In this document: piece by piece, positions 9,343 through 18,723 of the stretch
Layout of the letters: the number at the start of each line of letters is the position of its first letter
Numbering within the stretch: the first letter of the stretch is position 1
DNA from: an uncultured Christensenellaceae bacterium
GTDB lineage: Bacteria > Bacillota > Clostridia > Christensenellales > UBA3700
Direction of reading: 5' to 3'
Assembly (NCBI GenBank): GCA_944381325.1
Contig: CALWKS010000004.1
Span: 149,189-213,188, forward strand
DNA: 64,000 nt
The notes under the pieces: model-generated
What the model saw: the letters and a program-made list of their open reading frames with translations, nothing else
Databases searched by the model: none
Told to the model about the DNA's origin: nothing
Made by a program: the position numbers and the translations under genes

Positions 9343-9348
9343 ATTATA
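9343..9348 (-). promoter_or_regulatory. Predicted extended -10 promoter of the HTH-DUF4234 gene
   Basis: Perfect TATAAT preceded by TGC on the minus strand, about 45 nt before the ATG at 9297. The -35 (TGGTAA-like) is weak. Nothing else is coded in the 261-bp gap 9298-9558 except the operon terminator. Confidence 0.45.
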
Positions 9349-9514
9349 GCATGTTTTACAGTTTCTTACCACCTACCAGACCACTCAATTTGTCAACCGT
9401 CAGTTGCGGGAGGTCTGAAAACGCATATAAAACGTCTTAAATCGCTAAATGAGCCTTACTTTATTCAAGCTATAAAACGCAATTCAGAACATACGGCGAT
9501 TTAAAACAAGACAT

Positions 9515-9540
9515 AAAAAAGCCGGGACATTTGCCCGGCT
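9515..9540 (-). terminator. Terminator of the polysaccharide operon
   Basis: On the minus strand AGCCGGG, a 7-nt loop and CCCGGCT are followed by TTTTTT. It sits 19 bp after the last gene (rmlA) and closes the operon of about 27 kb. Confidence 0.85.
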
Positions 9541-9558
9541 CTTTATTATAAAATCGAA

Positions 9559-10437
9559 TCAATATTTAATTCTTTTATCTTTGACTTTCTTAAGGTAAGT
9601 TGCATAACTGCTCTTGCCGTACTCTTCTATGGTCTTCTGAAGATTTTCATCGTCTATCCAGCCGTTTACGTAAGCTATCTCTTCAGGCACGCAAACCTTT
9701 ATTCCCTGTCTCTTTTCAAGAAGACTCATAAAGTTTGCCGCATCCAGCAGACTGTCTATTGTGCCTGTATCGAGCCACGCATAACCTCTGCCGAGTAGTT
9801 TGACGTTGAGCGACTTGTCTTTTAGATACATCTTGTTGAGGTCTGTGATCTCAAGCTCTCCTCTTGCACTGGGCTTGACCTGTTTAGCAAACTCGACTAC
9901 CCTGTTGTCATAAACGTAAAGGCCTGTTACCGCATAATTCGACTTGGGCTCTTTGGGTTTTTCTTCGATTGAGATAACGTTGTCGTTTTCATCGAATTCA
10001 ACCACGCCGAATCTCTCGGGATCTTCGACGTAATATCCGAAAACGGTAGCGCCTTCTTTTTGCGCAACCGCTTCTTTAAGCAACTTTGAAAGCCCGTTGC
10101 CGTAATAAATATTATCGCCGAGAATCATTGTACAGCTATCGCCGTTTATAAACTTTTCGCCAATCAGAAAAGCCTGAGCTAGTCCGTCCGGAGAAGGCTG
10201 TTCGGCGTAAGACAAGCTGATACCGAACTTGCTTCCGTCTCCCAGCATCTGTCTGAAAACAGGCAAATCCCGAGGAGTGGATATGACCAATATCTCCCTT
10301 ATCCCGGCAAGCATCAGCGTGGAGAGAGGATAATATATCATTGGTTTATCATAAACCGGCAAAGATTGCTTTGACGCGTTTTTTGTCAACGGATACAATC
10401 TCGTGCCGCTGCCACCTGCAAGAATAATGCCTTTCAT
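9559..10437 (-). CDS. rmlA: Glucose-1-phosphate thymidylyltransferase
   Basis: 292 residues, the full length for RmlA. It makes dTDP-glucose from dTTP and glucose-1-phosphate, the first step of dTDP-L-rhamnose synthesis. The nucleotide loop [13 protein letters not shown] is at about residues 5-17, and ILGDNIYYG and GLYVYDN are typical of the family. The ATG has AAGGAG upstream. It is the last gene of the operon, directly after rmlB, so the rhamnose genes form its 3' end. Confidence 0.95.
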   Translation of the reverse strand: MKGIILAGGSGTRLYPLTKNASKQSLPVYDKPMIYYPLSTLMLAGIREILVISTPRDLPVFRQMLGDGSKFGISLSYAEQPSPDGLAQAFLIGEKFINGDSCTMILGDNIYYGNGLSKLLKEAVAQKEGATVFGYYVEDPERFGVVEFDENDNVISIEEKPKEPKSNYAVTGLYVYDNRVVEFAKQVKPSARGELEITDLNKMYLKDKSLNVKLLGRGYAWLDTGTIDSLLDAANFMSLLEKRQGIKVCVPEEIAYVNGWIDDENLQKTIEEYGKSSYATYLKKVKDKRIKY

Positions 10438-10448
10438 AACTTTTCTCC

Positions 10449-11468
10449 TTATCTGTCAGAATACATTTTTTCGTAATAATTGCGGTATTCTCCACTTATT
10501 ATATCCTGCCACCATTTTTTGTTTTCAAGATACCATTTTATCGTCTTTTCAATGCCGTCCGCAAATTTGGTTTCAGGCAGCCAACCCAACTCGTTGTGTA
10601 TCTTGGTGGGATCTATCGCATACCTCAGATCGTGTCCTTTGCGGTCTTTTACGTAAGTAATAAGCGATTCAGGTTTACCCAGCTTCTTGAGTATGAGTTT
10701 TACTATATCTATATTAGCCATTTCGTTGTGTCCGCCAACGTTATAAACTTCTCCTATTCTTCCTTTGTGCAGAATAAGGTCGATGGCGCGACAATGATCC
10801 TCTACGTAAAGCCAGTCTCTCACGTTTTTGCCGTCGCCGTAAACGGGAAGGCTTTCGTCCGCAAGCGCCCTTGAAATCATTAGGGGTATGAGCTTCTCGG
10901 GGAAATGATAAGGACCGTAATTGTTGCTGCAACGCGATATGGTTACAGGCAGACCGTAAGTGCGGTAATACGCGAGCACGAGGAGATCTGCCCCCGCCTT
11001 ACTCGAACTGTATGGGCTTGACGTATGGATAGGCGTGTTTTCAGTAAAAAGCAAGTCAGGTCTGTCAAGCGGTAAATCACCGTAGACCTCGTCGGTCGAC
11101 ACCTGATGGAATCTTACGTTGCCGTTTGCGCGGCATGCGTCCATAAGCACCTGAGTGCCTATAATATTGGTGATAAGGAATATCTGCGGATCTTCGATAC
11201 TTCTGTCGACGTGGCTTTCAGCCGCAAAATTCACGCAAGCGTCAAACTTTTCTTCTTCAAACAACTTGTCGACGAATTGCTTGTCTGCGATATCGCCTCT
11301 GACAAATTTGAATTTCGGATTTTTCAGCGCTTTTTCAAGCGTGGAAAGATTCCCCGCATAAGTCAGCTTGTCCAGACAGACTATATCGTAATCCGGATAT
11401 TTCTCCAGCATATGATATACGAAGTTCGCGCCTATGAAACCTGCGCCTCCTGTTATGAGAATTTTCAT
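10449..11468 (-). CDS. rmlB: dTDP-glucose 4,6-dehydratase
   Basis: 339 residues from the ATG at 11468 ([13 protein letters not shown]), which overlaps the stop of the RmlC-RmlD gene as ATGA and has GGAGG upstream. It converts dTDP-glucose to dTDP-4-keto-6-deoxyglucose with bound NAD. Visible motifs are the GGAGFIG Rossmann loop, the catalytic STDEVYGDL (Thr-Asp-Glu) and YSSSKAG (Tyr-x3-Lys). This is the second rhamnose-pathway enzyme. Confidence 0.95.
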   Translation of the reverse strand: MKILITGGAGFIGANFVYHMLEKYPDYDIVCLDKLTYAGNLSTLEKALKNPKFKFVRGDIADKQFVDKLFEEEKFDACVNFAAESHVDRSIEDPQIFLITNIIGTQVLMDACRANGNVRFHQVSTDEVYGDLPLDRPDLLFTENTPIHTSSPYSSSKAGADLLVLAYYRTYGLPVTISRCSNNYGPYHFPEKLIPLMISRALADESLPVYGDGKNVRDWLYVEDHCRAIDLILHKGRIGEVYNVGGHNEMANIDIVKLILKKLGKPESLITYVKDRKGHDLRYAIDPTKIHNELGWLPETKFADGIEKTIKWYLENKKWWQDIISGEYRNYYEKMYSDR

Positions 11469-12856
11469 TGTTTCAATTCCTCCAGATATCTCTTTAATGC
11501 GTCTTTCCAACTTGGCATTTTACCGTATCCGCAGTCTTCAAGGCATTTTTTGTCAAGTCTGCTGTTGAGCGGTCTTACCGCAGCGGACTTATAATCTTTT
11601 GTAAGAACTTCTTTTACTTCGATATTTATTCCTGACAAGCGGAAAATTTCTTTTGCAAATTCGTTCCAGGAACAGAAGTCTTCATTTGAGCAATGATATG
11701 TGCCGTATTTATCCGTCTGTATGATATAGAAAAGAAAATCCGCAAGGTCAACAGTATATGTGGGAGATCCTATCTGATCGCTTACGACAGAAAGAGAACC
11801 TCTTTCCCCTGCCAGTCTCAGCATAGTCTTTACAAAGTTGTTTCCGTTTTTGCCGAACACCCAGGAAGTTCTTACGACAAACAACTTGTCAAGATGCTTT
11901 CTGCACGCTTCTTCTCCCTGATACTTCGTTTTTCCGTAAACGCTCAACGGCGCAATTTCGTCAGTTGTTTTAAAAGGCTTGTCCCCTTTGCCGTTGTATA
12001 CGTAATCAGTGGAGATATAGACCATCTTTGCATCGATAAGCTTGCACGCTTTGGCTATATTCTCGCTTCCCGTTACATTTACTTTTGTGCAGGTCTCAAC
12101 GTCTGCTTCTGCTCTGTCGACTGCAGTATATGCGGCGCAATGAACGACAACGTCAGGATTGTATCTTACTATAAAGTCGCGCGTAGACTCTTCGTCTGTG
12201 ATGTCGAAATCGTTTATATCGGTGCCCTTGCATTCAAATCCTTCAGCATTCAGCTTCTTTACAAGGTCATGTCCCAACTGACCGTTTACACCGGTAACGA
12301 GCACCTTTATAGTAAAGTTGGCATCACTGTCTTTAAGCATAGGACTTGTGGTATCCTTTACGGACAAAATCGGATCTTTGAGTCCCCATTCCACTCCTAT
12401 AGACGGATCGCAATACTGAATTCCTCTGTCATGCTCCTTGCTGTAAAGATTGTCGACTTTATATTGCACCATTACGTTATCCGTAAGGGTTGCAAATCCG
12501 TGCGCGAACCCTCTGGGAATAAGAAGCTGCTTTTTATTCTCGGCACTGAGTTCAACCGCAACGTATTGCAGATAAGTATCGCTGCCCTTTCTTATATCTA
12601 CCGCAACGTCGAGTATCGCGCCCTGCGTACATCTTACCAGTTTTGCCTGCGCACACGGATTATTCTGAAAATGCAATCCTCTCAATATCCCTTTCTGCGC
12701 GGAAAAACTCTGATTGTCCTGCACGAAATTGTAATAAAGATTATTCTTATGGAAAACGCCCTCGTTGTACGTCTCCATAAACCAGCCCCTGTTATCGCCG
12801 TAAGCAACCGGCTCAACTATTTTGACTCCTCTTAATTTTGTATCAATTATTTTCAT
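11465..12856 (-). CDS. rmlCD: RmlC-RmlD fusion: dTDP-rhamnose epimerase and reductase
   Basis: 463 residues carrying two enzymes that are usually separate. Residues 1 to about 180 are RmlC, the 3,5-epimerase: RGLHFQ with catalytic His62, a conserved LYSKEHDRGI with Tyr138, and the cupin strands. Residues about 184-463 are RmlD, the NAD(P)H-dependent 4-reductase: GVNGQLG Rossmann loop (189-195), STDYVY, and Tyr307-x3-Lys311. Domain lengths match the single enzymes, so both activities are likely. The join is short, suggesting loss of an rmlC stop/start. The start overlaps the flippase stop by 14 bp. Together with rmlA and rmlB it completes dTDP-L-rhamnose synthesis. Confidence 0.93.
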   Translation of the reverse strand: MKIIDTKLRGVKIVEPVAYGDNRGWFMETYNEGVFHKNNLYYNFVQDNQSFSAQKGILRGLHFQNNPCAQAKLVRCTQGAILDVAVDIRKGSDTYLQYVAVELSAENKKQLLIPRGFAHGFATLTDNVMVQYKVDNLYSKEHDRGIQYCDPSIGVEWGLKDPILSVKDTTSPMLKDSDANFTIKVLVTGVNGQLGHDLVKKLNAEGFECKGTDINDFDITDEESTRDFIVRYNPDVVVHCAAYTAVDRAEADVETCTKVNVTGSENIAKACKLIDAKMVYISTDYVYNGKGDKPFKTTDEIAPLSVYGKTKYQGEEACRKHLDKLFVVRTSWVFGKNGNNFVKTMLRLAGERGSLSVVSDQIGSPTYTVDLADFLFYIIQTDKYGTYHCSNEDFCSWNEFAKEIFRLSGINIEVKEVLTKDYKSAAVRPLNSRLDKKCLEDCGYGKMPSWKDALKRYLEELKQ

Positions 12857-14312
12857 TATTCTTCTCCGTATTGTTATCTTTTATATTGTTATCCGAATCT
12901 TCTTCGTTTTGCTTCAAAGCAATTAATGTTTCCTCATTAATAACCTCCGCTTCCAATTCTTTATCTTGCCTGCATATAAAATCAGCTGCCCATTTTTCTT
13001 TGTTTTTCTTATATTTACGGTAAAATAAATATACAAACAACACATTAGTAATTGCAAATCCCATAAACAAATAATCTATCGGCAAAGTAAACACTGTTAT
13101 TAATGTTATTGTTGCAGATATTACTGCTGAAATTATAGAATAAACCATATAAGGTTCTTGCTTATACGCCCTGGCATACGTAGCTATTACATTAACAGGC
13201 AACTGTATAAACCATGCCAGAAGTAACCATGCTGCAGCTATCGGGCCTAAAAACCTTTCAAACAAGCTGATGTATTTAACTAAAAAGCCGACTACAAAAA
13301 GTATAATTGATGCTCCTACAACAAATAATCCCATAGAAACAACCAATCCCTTTTTCATAAAGCTTTGTGCTCTTGTAAATTTTCTTTCAGAAATAGAAAT
13401 ATTAATTCTCGGAACAAAAACATAATTAAAGGTATTTGCAATTGTATAACATGCCTGACATAACGTCATAGTTATACCTACTTTTCCTGCTAAAGCAGGA
13501 TCGTAAACCAAATATGCCAATGGCGTGTAAATCTGAAAAATCAAATACCCACTTGCCCAGCTTAAAGCATATTTCCAGATCAAAGATAAGAAATTGTGTT
13601 TCCAATTGTATTTTTGTTTTGGTTCAATCTTTGACAATTGCGCTATTGGTCTATAGAACACTATTAACAATAGAATAATATTGGCAATATTTCCCAGAAC
13701 GTATGGAATAACCATAGCATAGAGTTCCCATTTCAACACGAGAAACACTATACTGGTAATACTTATTACTACAACCGAAACGAGTTTGTTAAACTGTATC
13801 TTATTTATTAATGCACATCCCTCAAAAAACGCCAGTATTATGCTTACAATAAAACTAATACCGCTGTTCAGGATGTAAATAGTCCACGGAATACCCCAGA
13901 TTTCAATTCCGCCGTGAGTGTTAAGGACAATAAATCCTATAACCATTATTAACGGATAAGCTATGCAGGTTACGCTTACTGCCCATTTTATTACGTATTT
14001 GAAAAGGCTGGACATTTTCTCGATTTGCTGTTCTTCACCTTCAAACCGCATCTGAGAATCAAATCTGAGTTTTGCAAATTCGTGTGCAGAAAATTGCCCT
14101 ACCAACGTGCCGAATCCCAAATCGGCAAGCGTTGACAATGCAGCCAAACTGCCGAAAGCATACCAATATCCTTGCGCATTCTCGCTCAGATACGCCGCAA
14201 TCAAAAGCATTATAATAGGACCCTTGATCAGAGATAAGACATTATTGGCAAGCGTTGCAAAAGTGTCCTTATTTACATATGTTTTGATTAAGTTTACAAA
14301 TCTGTTATCCAT
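12843..14312 (-). CDS. Wzx-like polysaccharide flippase
   Basis: 489 residues, about 12-14 transmembrane segments, with the general layout of the MOP/PST flippase superfamily; the hydrophilic C-terminal tail is rich in Asn, Glu and Asp. It would flip the lipid-linked repeat unit across the cytoplasmic membrane for polymerisation by the Wzy-like protein at 26628-27890. The gene starts immediately after the SDR stop, and its 3' end overlaps rmlCD. It is more AT-rich than the rhamnose genes, as is usual for flippases. Confidence 0.85.
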   Translation of the reverse strand: MDNRFVNLIKTYVNKDTFATLANNVLSLIKGPIIMLLIAAYLSENAQGYWYAFGSLAALSTLADLGFGTLVGQFSAHEFAKLRFDSQMRFEGEEQQIEKMSSLFKYVIKWAVSVTCIAYPLIMVIGFIVLNTHGGIEIWGIPWTIYILNSGISFIVSIILAFFEGCALINKIQFNKLVSVVVISITSIVFLVLKWELYAMVIPYVLGNIANIILLLIVFYRPIAQLSKIEPKQKYNWKHNFLSLIWKYALSWASGYLIFQIYTPLAYLVYDPALAGKVGITMTLCQACYTIANTFNYVFVPRINISISERKFTRAQSFMKKGLVVSMGLFVVGASIILFVVGFLVKYISLFERFLGPIAAAWLLLAWFIQLPVNVIATYARAYKQEPYMVYSIISAVISATITLITVFTLPIDYLFMGFAITNVLFVYLFYRKYKKNKEKWAADFICRQDKELEAEVINEETLIALKQNEEDSDNNIKDNNTEKNNENN

Positions 14313-15230
14313 TTATTCTTTATCCTTAATTACGCTGCAAGTCTTTTTTATCCCTTCTTTAAAACTAATTAAAGGGACAAATCCCGTATCCTCATTAAGT
14401 TCTGTCAAGTCAGCACACAGATAAGTGATTGCCTGCTCGTTATTCGGTATTGCACCAAAAAGCATTTTTGCATTTTTGTTTCCTACTGTGTCATAAATCA
14501 TTTTAACATATTCTTTCAAAGGCAATCCTTGTCCGCTTCCGACAACGTACGTTTTTGCGTCCTTTCCTCTTTCACCGATAGCCTCGAAAGCTCTAGCGGC
14601 ATCGCTTTGATACAAATAATCCCAAATTTGCGTACACTGAGAAAATTTTACGCTTTCTCCTTTTAAAAAAGCCCTAATTGCGCTTCCGACCAATGTATAA
14701 GCATTATCTTTTTCTCCGTAAACGCTTATGATTCTGCCCCAATTAAAACTGATCCCCTGACGCTTTGCTTCTATAGCGCCCAGTCTGCCGGCACAATATT
14801 TCGCAACGCCGTATCCCATAGCAGGGTTAACAGGTGTTCCTGAAGTTAAATTACAATCTTGCTTCCCGTATTCTGCTTGAGAACCGGCGCCAACAAACTT
14901 ATAACACCCAATTTCTTTTGCTGCCTTTACGGCTTTCAACATTGCCTCTATATTTGACGTCTGCAATAACGTGTCGTTTCTTGATTCTCCGTAAACTCCC
15001 ATCCATGCAAAATGATAAAAAATATCACACTTGCAATTTATCTTTTCAGGTAGTTTTTCAATTTCGTTCAAATCGCATTCAACAATATGAATGTTATTGT
15101 TTTCAGGTAAATTCGTGATCTTAGCGCTGTTTTTTCTTACAACTGCAATAACTTCCTTTCCCTGTTCGGCACTAATCCTGGCAAGCTCACTTCCTATCAT
15201 TCCCGAAGCGCCGGTGATGACAATCCTCAT
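14313..15230 (-). CDS. NAD-dependent epimerase/dehydratase (SDR), probable sugar 4-ketoreductase
   Basis: 305 residues, extended SDR fold: TGASGMIG nucleotide loop, Ser in GAGSQAEYG and Tyr-x3-Lys in YGVAK. The C-terminal pattern (IWDYLYQSDAARAF, YVVGSGQG, FGAIPNNEQ) resembles the 4-ketoreductases that finish CDP-3,6-dideoxyhexoses (abequose-synthase/YerF type) as I remember them. It follows the split transketolase with an ATGA overlap and lies downstream of rfbFGH, so it likely performs the last reduction of the CDP-sugar. An epimerase role remains possible. Confidence 0.75.
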   Translation of the reverse strand: MRIVITGASGMIGSELARISAEQGKEVIAVVRKNSAKITNLPENNNIHIVECDLNEIEKLPEKINCKCDIFYHFAWMGVYGESRNDTLLQTSNIEAMLKAVKAAKEIGCYKFVGAGSQAEYGKQDCNLTSGTPVNPAMGYGVAKYCAGRLGAIEAKRQGISFNWGRIISVYGEKDNAYTLVGSAIRAFLKGESVKFSQCTQIWDYLYQSDAARAFEAIGERGKDAKTYVVGSGQGLPLKEYVKMIYDTVGNKNAKMLFGAIPNNEQAITYLCADLTELNEDTGFVPLISFKEGIKKTCSVIKDKE

Positions 15231-16129
15231 TTTTTCAGAACCTCCGTCACTAAGGCATCAGAATCCATTCCGTAAAGCTTTCTCAAATATTTCTGATCTC
15301 CGACTTTGCTTGAATATATATCTTTTAAGCCAAGTTTGACAACCTTTACAGGCAAACCTTCTTCAGCTATAATGTTTCCGACTATGCTGCCTAAACCGCC
15401 TATAACAGAATGTTCCTCAAGAGTAAATACCCTTTTGTATCCCTTCAATATATCAAGTATAGCTTCTTTATCTATCGGTTTTAATCTGCAAACAGAATAC
15501 ACCTTCAAATCCCCGCCTAATTTTTCTCTGGCAGAAATCGCTTCTTCTATAATTGCACCTGTTGTCAAAACCAATTCTTTGTCCCCATCTTTAATAAGAC
15601 AGGGTTTGCTGATGTCAAATTCTGTCCCTTCGGGATGAATGTCATTTTCTTTACCCTTACCCAACCTTACATAAGCTACGCCTTGTTTATTTAACATAGC
15701 GTCAAACGACTTTTCCGCTTCGGCTTTATCTGCAGGTGAATATACGTCAACTCCCGGAAGAGCTGACATAACTGCAATATCCTCTGTAATATGATGACTC
15801 ATTCCGAGATAACCGTAACTGAAACCTGCTCCTACAGATATGATTTTTACATTGAGATCATTGTAAGCGCAATCATTTCTTATTTGCTCCAGACATCTCA
15901 TCGTAGGGAAATTCGCAATTGAATAAATGAAAACTTTTTTACCTTCCTTTGCCATTCCCGCAGCCATACCCATCATATTCTGCTCGCTTATTCCGGCATT
16001 TACAAATTGCTGCGGCAGTTCACGAGCGAACTTATCCAACACGCCGAACCCTAAGTCTCCCGTGACCAACATTATGTTTTTATCTGATTTCGCTGCATTG
16101 TAGAGTTTTTCAATAAAAGCGTTTCTCAT
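15227..16129 (-). CDS. Transketolase-like enzyme, C-terminal subunit
   Basis: 300 residues corresponding to the pyrimidine-binding and C-terminal domains of transketolase/DXPS. GISEQNMMGMAAGMA carries the Glu that activates ThDP. Its start overlaps the N-terminal subunit stop by one base (TGATG), and both have ribosome sites, so the two form an alpha2beta2-type split enzyme. Within this operon a housekeeping role is unlikely. Related split ThDP enzymes attach or move two-carbon units onto nucleotide-linked sugars in other pathways. Donor and acceptor here are unknown. Confidence 0.85.
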   Translation of the reverse strand: MRNAFIEKLYNAAKSDKNIMLVTGDLGFGVLDKFARELPQQFVNAGISEQNMMGMAAGMAKEGKKVFIYSIANFPTMRCLEQIRNDCAYNDLNVKIISVGAGFSYGYLGMSHHITEDIAVMSALPGVDVYSPADKAEAEKSFDAMLNKQGVAYVRLGKGKENDIHPEGTEFDISKPCLIKDGDKELVLTTGAIIEEAISAREKLGGDLKVYSVCRLKPIDKEAILDILKGYKRVFTLEEHSVIGGLGSIVGNIIAEEGLPVKVVKLGLKDIYSSKVGDQKYLRKLYGMDSDALVTEVLKK

Positions 16130-16929
16130 CAGTCAGTCAACTCCTTTTTCGCTTTATTGTAAGCTTCTCCGTCAGGATTCCTGTAATGCCACAGAATATT
16201 TCCTTCCATAAAGGATACACCTTTTCCTTTTATCGTATTTGCTATCACACACAAAGGTTTGCCTTTGTGCGGCATTGTAAGTGCTTTGTAAATCTGTTCA
16301 CAGTCATGTCCGTTAATCTCCACCGTGTTCCATCCGAATGCACTCCATATCTTTGATATCTCCGGCAAATCGATAATATCTTTGCTGTTGCCCATCGCCT
16401 GCATCTTATTGCAATCAACTATAACGCACAAATTATCCAGCCCGTGTTGATTTGCAAACATTGCAGCTTCCCATACGCTGCCCTCGTTGCATTCACCGTC
16501 TCCGACAAGGACATATACGTTTCCTTTTTTAGCATCTCGTTTTCTTGCAAAAGCCATACCGCATGCAACGCTGATCCCGTGTCCCAGAGATCCGGTGGAG
16601 AATTCCACTCCTTCTACTCCTTTTGAAGAAACGTGCCCGCTGAGATTACTACCATTTTTACAATAGGAATTTATTTCGTCTTTTGTTAATATTCCCAATT
16701 CGTATAAAACAGCATAAACCGCACTTCCTGCATGTCCTTTACTGAGAATAAATACGTCTCTGTCTTCTCTCTTATAATTGTTTTTATCGTATTTCATTAC
16801 GTCAGCATATAATACACTGACAATATCTGCTATAGAAAAGGCAGAACCTATATGAGACGCTTTTGCATTAAATATCATTTCAAGCACGTCCTGTCTGACG
16901 CGTTGTGTTAATATATTGGAAATCAGCAT
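16129..16929 (-). CDS. Transketolase-like enzyme, N-terminal subunit
   Basis: 267 residues starting at the ATG at 16929 (MLISNILTQ), with GAGAGG upstream; the longer open frame runs into the preceding ThDP-enzyme gene. It is the ThDP-diphosphate-binding half of transketolase: LSKGHAGSA, LGHGISVACGMA and the GDG motif VGDGECNEGS followed by Asn in DCNKMQ. It partners with 15227-16129. It starts 5 bp after the YerE-like gene, so the acetolactate-synthase-like and transketolase-like enzymes are made from neighbouring cistrons. Confidence 0.87.
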   Translation of the reverse strand: MLISNILTQRVRQDVLEMIFNAKASHIGSAFSIADIVSVLYADVMKYDKNNYKREDRDVFILSKGHAGSAVYAVLYELGILTKDEINSYCKNGSNLSGHVSSKGVEGVEFSTGSLGHGISVACGMAFARKRDAKKGNVYVLVGDGECNEGSVWEAAMFANQHGLDNLCVIVDCNKMQAMGNSKDIIDLPEISKIWSAFGWNTVEINGHDCEQIYKALTMPHKGKPLCVIANTIKGKGVSFMEGNILWHYRNPDGEAYNKAKKELTD

Positions 16930-16933
16930 TTTA

Positions 16934-18723
16934 TTATACCTCTCTGCAATTCTTTTCTGGTAAAAACGGGTACATATCTTCAAGAGACGGAGAAACCATA
17001 GTTCCGTCAGGCAAAATCTTGGATGACAATTTCGGCTCAAAATACTGAGTTTTATCTAACATTACCTCGAGAATAACGTTACCCTTTTCTGAAAAAAACC
17101 TCTTAGCCATATTTTCTATATCGTCAGGGTTATCCAACTTCATATAAGGTATCTTATATGCTTTTGCAATAAGTTCCATGTCTGGAAATTCTATTCCACA
17201 TTCTGCATCTATACCGCAGAGTTCTCTGCCTTTAAAAATATTACTCTGCGTTTGTCTTATCGAATGATAGCAGCTATTATTAAGATAAACCATTTTTATA
17301 TTCATCTGATTGTAATGCATCGTAGCAAGCTCCTGAATATTCATTTGCAAACTACCATCTCCTTCTAGACAAATAACTTTGTCATAAGCCTTTGATACCG
17401 CTGCTCCAATTGCGGCAGGAAGTCCATAACCCATGCTTGCGCATCCTGAATTATGAAATAATCTTTGGTTTTCTTTAAAACACCATGCCTGAAAAGTAAT
17501 CACGCACGCGCTTCCGTTTGCACATATAATTGCCGTATCGTCTTCAACAGTACGACTGAATCTATCAAAAAACTCGTACAGATTTATTAGCCCGTTTTTT
17601 TCGGATAATTACCTTTATTCGCAGGATAGCGAGCATCTAATTCTTTTGCAAATTTGAGCCATTCTCTATGATTATCATCGTAAAAATTTTCGTCTTCAAG
17701 ACATACGTCTATTAATTCCCTCAAATCGCAGACATAACTCTTTTCCACATGAATCGTAGGTTTCTTATGTTCGTCCGCATCAAAATTTACGTATATTACT
17801 TTTGCATTTTTAGCAAAATTTTCCCAATTATAACTAACTTGCCTTATACTCAACTGACTTCCGATAACCAACAATAAATCCGAATCCTGAACTACAAAAT
17901 TACCTCCTCTTCTACCCATTATCCCAGGTCTTCCGCAATAAAGCGGATGTGCATCGGGCATAATGTCATGCGCATTCCATGTCGTTACCACAGGTATATT
18001 CAACCTTTCTGCAAACTTGCGGAATTGTCTCACATAGCCCGTATTGTCAATCGCAGTACCTGCCATAATCACAGGTCTTTTAGCCTTTTTTATTTCGTCA
18101 AGTAACTCTGCTCTGTCTTTTACCGAAAACTTGTCATATTTCAATCCTTCTGTTTCATCTGGAAAATATTCTTTCAATCCGTCTGTTTCAACTACCGCAG
18201 CCTGAACGTTCAAAGGGATATCGAGCCAGACAGGTCCAGGTCTTCCTTCCTGCATTAAATACCACGCCTTCTGCAAATGATAAAGTATCTCATTCGGTTC
18301 AACGATCATAAAAGCATATTTCGTCATACATGCAACAGCATCTACGATATTAAACTCCTGATCCCCTAACTGCCTGAGTTTCAAATTCGGGCAACTCTTT
18401 ATTGTAGTCGAATATTTAACTTGTCCAGAAAAAACGAATATCGGAATGGAATCCAACCAACTGCCCATAACCCCGGTAATAGCGTTCGTTCCGCCTGGAC
18501 CGCTAGTTACGCAAATTGCGCATGGATTGCCGCTCGTTCTAACATAACCTTCACACGCAATAGCACATGCCTGCTCGTGATGATTATAAATTACGCGTAA
18601 TTTTGGATGATGCCCGAACGAATCATTGAGATGCATAGCACCTCCATCCGTAACGCTGAACATATCCTTAACTCCGTGCTCGACAAGAAAATCAGCTATT
18701 ATATCCGAAACTTTCTTTTTCAT
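16934..18723 (-). pseudogene. YerE-like (acetolactate-synthase-like) ThDP enzyme split by a frameshift
   Basis: Two consecutive reading frames give one ThDP-dependent enzyme of about 596 residues. The first, 17587-18723, holds the N-terminal ThDP-pyrimidine domain with Glu50 in NHHEQACAIACEG and the central domain, then stops after YPKKTG. The second continues without a gap (NGLINLYEFF ... CVITFQAWCF) through GCASMGYGLPAAIGA and the ThDP motif EGDGSLQMN to 16934. The break is a run of seven A at 17595-17601 (minus strand); eight A, or a -1 shift there, restores the frame. YerE of Yersinia is a flavin/ThDP enzyme of this type that moves a two-carbon unit from pyruvate onto CDP-4-keto-3,6-dideoxyglucose; the rfbFGH genes just upstream supply that substrate. 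It may be a sequencing error, phase variation, programmed shift or true decay. Confidence 0.8.

Noticed and set aside
9437..9504. 9-bp inverted repeat TTAAATCGC ... GCGATTTAA
   Set aside because: Arms are about 50 bp apart in AT-rich non-coding DNA, with no gene context; may be chance.
11693..12835. 380-codon plus-strand open frame
   Set aside because: Antisense shadow of the RmlC-RmlD gene with no recognisable protein features.
16934..17503. Separate short gene starting at MITFQAW
   Set aside because: The 'start' is a GTG inside a continuous ThDP-enzyme sequence, has no ribosome site, and the same frame is open and homologous for another 30 codons upstream to the A7 tract.
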